Of a stretch of 8,248 nt of DNA, positions 5,158 through 8,248 are shown piece after piece. Source of the stretch: Spirosomataceae bacterium. GTDB lineage: Bacteria; Bacteroidota; Bacteroidia; Cytophagales; Spirosomataceae. Every line of letters begins with the position of its first letter. Within the stretch, counting starts at the first letter, position 1. The stretch spans positions 1 to 8,248 of the forward strand of contig JANQUM010000131.1 in the NCBI GenBank assembly GCA_030731175.1, read 5' to 3'. The translations under genes and the position numbers were made by a program. Below the pieces are notes generated by a model. The model saw only the letters and a list, made by a program, of their open reading frames with translations, was not told the DNA's origin and ran no database searches.

Positions 5158-5188
5158 TTAGTTTAAAATAGCAAAAAAAATAACTTTA
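5158..5188 (+). promoter_or_regulatory. Weak candidate promoter for the Fe-S membrane protein
   Basis: TAACTTTA (5181-5188) matches TAnnTTTG in all but the last base, and TTTA at 5158-5161 sits at the -33 distance. It would give a leader of about 95 nt before the ATG at 5286. That leader contains an inverted repeat (TTGAGAA 5196-5202, TTCTCAA 5226-5232) and heptamer array 3. Confidence 0.35.
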
Positions 5189-5222
5189 CGAAGAATTGAG
5201 AATTACGTTTGTGAGCGTTTTA

Positions 5223-5257
5223 CGCTTCTCAAATCTCGCATCTCAGTTCTCCTATCT
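5223..5257. repeat. Heptamer array 3 (5 units CnnnTCT) in the Fe-S gene leader
   Basis: Five consecutive units fit CnnnTCT exactly, for example CAAATCT (5230-5236) and CGCATCT (5237-5243). The array lies 29 nt before the start codon of the Fe-S protein gene and is inverted relative to array 2, with TCTAACT appearing in both orientations. Confidence 0.65.
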
Positions 5258-5285
5258 AACTGAAACAATTACACTTTACATAAAA

Positions 5286-6620
5286 ATGGAAATTTTAGCA
5301 CAAATTTTATTCGTCATCGCCCTCGGAACGGCAGGTTACTTCATAGCCCGACGAATTTCACTCATTTCACGAACCATTAAACTCGGTCGCTCAGAAGACC
5401 GGACAGATCAACCCGCCGTGCGTCTGAAAACGATGCTACTGATTGCCTTCGGACAAAAAAAGATGTTCAAACGTCCGGTTGTTGGATTTATGCACTTCAT
5501 CGTTTATGCCGGATTTATAATTATCAACATTGAAGTATTAGAAATTATTATTGATGGTATTTTCGGAACGCACCGGATATTTGCCAGCCCACTCAGCGGA
5601 GCTTATTCGTTTTTTATCAACGTTTTTGAGTTTTTAGCGGTCGGCGTGATAGTAGCCATTACCGTATTTTTGATCCGCAGGAATATCATAAAAACACCCC
5701 GCCTTTCGCCCGAACGCCACCGTGAAATGAACGGTTGGCCAGAGCTTGATGCAAACATCATTTTGGTAACGGAAATCGTACTGATGTGGGCATTTCTGAG
5801 CATGAACGCTACGGATGTTATTCTACAGGAACGCGGCATCGGTCATTACGGCGAAGTAATAACGGGCAGTTTTATGTTCAGTCAGTTTTTACAACCACTT
5901 TTTGAAGGATTCTCAACCAACGCCCTCGTTATTTACGAACGTGCCGCTTGGTGGATTCACATTTTGGGCATCATGGCGTTCGCCTTGTACGTGACGTATT
6001 CCAAGCATTTGCACATTGCGTTAGCGTTCCCGAACACCTATTTCGCTAAGCTAAAGCCGAAAGGTGAAATGGATAATATGCCCGCCGTAACGCAGGAAGT
6101 AAAAATCATGCTCGGCCTTGCGGATGCTCCCGAAACCGAAGAAGTAGCCGCCACTTTTGGTGCGAAAGACGTAGAAGATTTATCGTGGAAAAACCTCATG
6201 GATGCTTACAGCTGCACCGAATGCGGACGCTGTACGGATTCCTGCCCCGCTAATATGACGGGGAAATTACTTTCGCCGCGTAAAATTATGATGGACACCC
6301 GCGACCGCCTCGAAGATATTCAGAAGGGTTGGATCAAAAACGGCGACGATTTCAAAGACGAAAAAACGCTACTCGGAGATTACATTCAGGAAGAAGAATT
6401 ATTGGCTTGTACTACTTGCAACGCCTGCGTAGAAGCCTGCCCGATTATGATAAATCCGTTGGATATTATCCTGCAACTTCGCCGCTATAAAGTGATGGAA
6501 GAAAGCGATGCCCCGCAGTCGTGGAATATGATGTTTCAAAACCTTGAAACGAATATGGCTCCGTGGAAATTCGCTCCAAGTGATCGATTCAATTGGGCGG
6601 ATGAATTGAAGGAGGATTGA
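5286..6620 (+). CDS. Membrane-anchored 4Fe-4S reductase subunit (heterodisulfide reductase/NarI-like type)
   Basis: The 444-aa protein has about five hydrophobic segments (roughly 3-20, 66-90, 107-130, 155-173 and 222-238). A cytoplasmic C-terminal ferredoxin-like domain carries two cysteine clusters: C310-x2-C313-x2-C316-x3-C320 (CTECGRCTDSCP) and C375-x2-C378-x2-C381-x3-C385 (CTTCNACVEACP). These should bind two 4Fe-4S clusters. Histidines in membrane segments (H70, H225) could ligate haem, as in NarI-like subunits. Bacteroidota commonly encode this protein next to a CCG-domain (HdrB-like) Fe-S protein, forming a membrane electron-transfer complex of unknown substrate. That partner is not next door here; an alpha/beta hydrolase follows instead. 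The ATG at 5286 is preferred because the frame upstream of it runs through repeat sequence and homologues start with a similar hydrophobic M-E-x-L segment. Confidence 0.88.
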   Translation: MEILAQILFVIALGTAGYFIARRISLISRTIKLGRSEDRTDQPAVRLKTMLLIAFGQKKMFKRPVVGFMHFIVYAGFIIINIEVLEIIIDGIFGTHRIFASPLSGAYSFFINVFEFLAVGVIVAITVFLIRRNIIKTPRLSPERHREMNGWPELDANIILVTEIVLMWAFLSMNATDVILQERGIGHYGEVITGSFMFSQFLQPLFEGFSTNALVIYERAAWWIHILGIMAFALYVTYSKHLHIALAFPNTYFAKLKPKGEMDNMPAVTQEVKIMLGLADAPETEEVAATFGAKDVEDLSWKNLMDAYSCTECGRCTDSCPANMTGKLLSPRKIMMDTRDRLEDIQKGWIKNGDDFKDEKTLLGDYIQEEELLACTTCNACVEACPIMINPLDIILQLRRYKVMEESDAPQSWNMMFQNLETNMAPWKFAPSDRFNWADELKED

Positions 6621-6638
6621 GAAAATGATTGCTCCTAA

Positions 6639-6682
6639 ACCTCACAGGTTTCGTTAGCGTAAGTCTTCAAAACCTGTGTGGT
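6639..6682 (+). repeat. Inverted repeat with 13-bp arms after the Fe-S gene, possible terminator
   Basis: ACCTCACAGGTTT (6639-6651) and AAACCTGTGTGGT (6670-6682) pair at 12 of 13 positions around an 18-nt loop, and CCTTTT follows. It begins 18 nt after the Fe-S gene stop, so it may end its transcript. I recall similar CCTCACAGGTTT palindromes as dispersed repeats in this phylum, without a search to confirm it. Confidence 0.6.
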
Positions 6683-6700
6683 CCTTTTAATTAGTTGAAT

Positions 6701-7423
6701 ATGAAAACATCCATCAGAAAAATACTAAGAAGGATTTGGGTAATAGCCGGGCTTTCGTTTTTTGGTTGGATGGTGTATTCCATGCAGGCAAAAGGTATTT
6801 TAGAACAAATTCTGAAAAGTGATAGAGACATTTCTGTTTCAGCAAACGATTACTCAATCACGTTTACACCTTCCAATTCATTCAGTAAGGTGATTATTTT
6901 CTACCCGGGAGCATTAGTTCAAACCGAAGCCTACGCTCCTCTGTGCCGCAAATTGGCTGATAATGGTTATGAAGTCGTTTTGATGAAGATGCCTTACCGA
7001 ATGGCAAATCAAGGGTACGAAATCATAAAAGAAGAAAACCTGCTCTCCAATCCCAACAAGCAGTATATTTTGGCCGGACATTCGCAAGGCGGAAAAATGG
7101 CAGCTCAATTTGTTTACGAAAACCCTGGTTTAATTGATAAGTTAATTTTACTCGGGACATCCCACCCACGAGATTACGATATGTCGGAATACGATATTCC
7201 TGTTCTAAAATTATACGGCTCTAATGATGGCGTGGCGAGTCCAGCAGATGTAAGGAAAAACAAGTCGAAGTTGCCTTCTTCGGCAAAATTCATAGAAATA
7301 AAAGGCGGTAACCATTCGCAATTTGGGTATTACGGCTTTCAGTTCAATGATGACAAAGCGACTATCGGTAGAGAAGAACAACAGGAAGTTATCCTAAAGA
7401 ATATATTGAATTTTGTAGATTAG
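6701..7423 (+). CDS. Membrane-anchored alpha/beta hydrolase
   Basis: The 240-aa protein has a basic N-terminus and a single hydrophobic segment (about 12-28), likely an uncleaved membrane anchor. The rest matches the alpha/beta hydrolase fold, of the kind grouped as hydrolase_5 / YqiA-like. VIIFYPGALVQTEAY (64-78) supplies the oxyanion region. GHSQGG places the nucleophile Ser128, GSNDG gives the acid Asp176, and KGGNHSQFGYYGFQ gives His205. The GGNH-QFG-YG and ATIGREEQQ tail is a recognisable subgroup signature. The substrate is unknown; an ester is likely. The start is the ATG at 6701 rather than an in-frame TTG at 6695. It lies 80 nt after the Fe-S gene, with an inverted repeat between, so it need not be co-transcribed. 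Confidence 0.9.
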   Translation: MKTSIRKILRRIWVIAGLSFFGWMVYSMQAKGILEQILKSDRDISVSANDYSITFTPSNSFSKVIIFYPGALVQTEAYAPLCRKLADNGYEVVLMKMPYRMANQGYEIIKEENLLSNPNKQYILAGHSQGGKMAAQFVYENPGLIDKLILLGTSHPRDYDMSEYDIPVLKLYGSNDGVASPADVRKNKSKLPSSAKFIEIKGGNHSQFGYYGFQFNDDKATIGREEQQEVILKNILNFVD

Positions 7424-7442
7424 CACCTAAATACAAAGCTCA

Positions 7443-7517
7443 TCACTTTTTTCTTTTGCCGCTCTCGTCGTTTTCAACGGCTTGTTGGTAAGTTTCTACT
7501 GTTTTCGGTTTGCCCAT
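7443..7517 (-). CDS. Possible 24-codon small ORF, unrecognised
   Basis: On the minus strand an ATG at 7517 opens 24 codons ending in TGA (7443-7445). The product would be hydrophilic and end in GKRKK. An in-frame stop lies three codons upstream of the ATG, so this is not the tail of a longer frame. It lies antisense in the spacer after the hydrolase gene. I do not recognise it, and it may be chance. Confidence 0.15.
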   Translation of the reverse strand: MGKPKTVETYQQAVENDESGKRKK

Positions 7518-7543
7518 CTTACTTCAATTACGCTAACTTTCCG

Positions 7544-7579
7544 AACCCTATTATTAACAAGCAAATAGGGTTATCCACA
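7544..7579 (+). other. Inverted repeat with adjacent DnaA-box-like site
   Basis: AACCCTATT (7544-7552) and AATAGGGTT (7564-7572) are perfect 9-bp arms around an 11-nt loop. The last TT of the right arm begins TTATCCACA (7571-7579), which equals the consensus DnaA box. Only one such box was seen and there is no AT-rich unwinding region or dnaA gene, so this is not evidence of an origin. The 7424-7641 spacer otherwise shows nothing I can support apart from the small ORF. Confidence 0.45.
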
Positions 7580-7641
7580 AAACCCGTGGCTGTTTCTTAT
7601 AGTTGATTGGTAATGTTTGTTCCGTTCAACCATAATCTACG

Positions 7642-7776
7642 ATGTGGTATCACCTTTCTCTAATCCTTGCAACTTGTCTATTGAGTTGCAAGGAATCAAC
7701 TCTTGACTACACACAGTGGCATACTTACGGCGGCACAACTGATGCGGTGAGGATTGAAAATAGCAAGGTTGAGTAA
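7642..7776 (+). pseudogene. Short lipoprotein-like fragment resembling the start of a PQQ-dependent dehydrogenase
   Basis: A 44-codon frame starts with a lipoprotein signal (hydrophobic LSLILATCLLSC, lipobox LLSC with Cys16). It continues with DYTQWHTYGGTTDAVR (22-37), which resembles the W-x-x-YGG-x-x-x-x-x-R motif at the mature N-terminus of PQQ-dependent quinoprotein dehydrogenases. It then stops at TAA (7774-7776), where such enzymes would continue for hundreds of residues. No continuation is apparent in other frames before the next gene. It is therefore probably a truncated remnant, but a genuine tiny lipoprotein cannot be ruled out. The match is recalled from family patterns, not searched. 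Confidence 0.45.
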
Positions 7777-7832
7777 AAGTATTGCGAATTAGTTGTTACT
7801 TCGTATCACTATTCAACCTAACTAACTCAATA

Positions 7833-8248
7833 ATGTCAACTTCGCAACGCATCGGCTTTTGGGCTGGTATAGCTATTTGTTTGCTCTTTATTTTCATGCC
7901 TACGCCCGATGGCATGAGCGTTGAAGCTAAACGAGCCGTTGGCGTAACGCTACTTATGGCAATTTGGTGGCTTTCGGAAGCTATTCCAATTTACGCTACC
8001 GCCTTCGTCCCGATGGCATTATTTCCGTTACTCGGCGTCTTAGAAACCGATGACGTTGCCGAAAGCTACGGACACAGTTATGTTATCATGTTACTTTGCG
8101 GTTTTTTCATCGCTAAAGTCATCGAATCGCAGCAATTACATAAGCGAATCGCACTAATTGTTCTGAAAAAATTAGGCAGCAATCAGCAACGCATTATCCT
8201 GAGTTTTATGATTGTTTCGGCGTTTCTTTCCATGTGGATTGCCAACGT
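7833..8248 (+). CDS. SLC13/DASS family anion permease, N-terminal part (runs off the window)
   Basis: The frame is open from an ATG at 7833 to the right edge (138 codons). It encodes successive membrane segments: an N-terminal helix (FWAGIAICLLFIFM), then VGVTLLMAIWWLSEAIPIYA typical of SLC13 N-termini, a PMALFPLLGVL loop and helix, a HSYVIMLLCGFFIAKVIES helix, LHKRIALIVLK, and finally SFMIVSAFLSMWIAN. The last of these is the beginning of the family's S-x-W-I-(S/A)-N-T sodium and carboxylate binding motif. By family it is a Na+-coupled importer of dicarboxylates, citrate, sulfate or similar anions in the cytoplasmic membrane. The substrate cannot be told from this half. No clear promoter was seen; it starts 56 nt after the lipoprotein-like fragment. 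Confidence 0.88.
   Translation, partial: MSTSQRIGFWAGIAICLLFIFMPTPDGMSVEAKRAVGVTLLMAIWWLSEAIPIYATAFVPMALFPLLGVLETDDVAESYGHSYVIMLLCGFFIAKVIESQQLHKRIALIVLKKLGSNQQRIILSFMIVSAFLSMWIAN

Noticed and set aside
5196..5285. N-terminal extension of the Fe-S membrane protein from 5196
   Set aside because: The extension reads through an inverted repeat and heptamer array 3, starts with TTG, and precedes a natural ATG followed by the first membrane helix.
7571..7579. Replication origin
   Set aside because: Only one DnaA-box-like sequence was found, with no cluster, unwinding element or dnaA/dnaN neighbours.

Overview
The window comes from a member of the Bacteroidota, probably a Cytophagales-like lineage, although the rank below phylum is uncertain. 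The evidence is promoters of the phylum's type (TTTG, about 20 nt, then TAnnTTTG), start codons without Shine-Dalgarno sequences, moderate-to-low GC, a tRNA without encoded CCA, and proteins typical of the phylum (DusB, ThiL, DUF3291, a membrane Fe-S reductase subunit, a SLC13 permease). It looks like ordinary chromosome carrying small accessory insertions and many short repeats.

Layout. 3-344 is the C-terminus of a calcineurin-like metallophosphoesterase. 345-565 is a cluster of short hairpin repeats that runs into the end of a small orphan antitoxin-like gene (535-783, minus). 855-1635 is the most interesting part: a two-gene toxin-antitoxin module (antitoxin 1034-1240, YoeB/Txe-type toxin 1237-1497) lies between two copies of the last 138 bp of dusB. 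The copy at 1497-1634 belongs to the intact dusB gene (1500-2528, minus). The copy at 855-992 is a detached tail that still reads cleanly to its stop codon. A divergent promoter region (2529-2762) separates dusB from a secreted stand-alone DsbD-alpha domain protein (2763-3224), which overlaps thiL (3216-4253, minus) tail to tail. A tRNA-Phe gene with its own promoter and terminator follows (4446-4611, minus), then a DUF3291 protein (4630-5082), a membrane Fe-S reductase-like subunit (5286-6620) and a membrane-anchored alpha/beta hydrolase (6701-7423). The end holds a gene-poor stretch (7424-7832) with a 44-codon fragment that resembles the start of a PQQ-dependent dehydrogenase, and the beginning of a SLC13/DASS anion permease (7833 to the window end).

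How it fits together. Most genes are single housekeeping units (tRNA dihydrouridine synthesis, thiamine diphosphate synthesis, tRNA-Phe) rather than one pathway. The best candidate for something little described is the toxin-antitoxin cassette flanked by a long target duplication at the 3' end of dusB. The two dusB tails differ at 14 of 138 positions, 11 of them synonymous, which implies that they diverged as working genes in different lineages before being brought together. Three 35-nt arrays of degenerate heptamers and a family of hairpin repeats, one of which supplies the C-terminal codons of the orphan antitoxin, show that short repeats have shaped several gene ends here.
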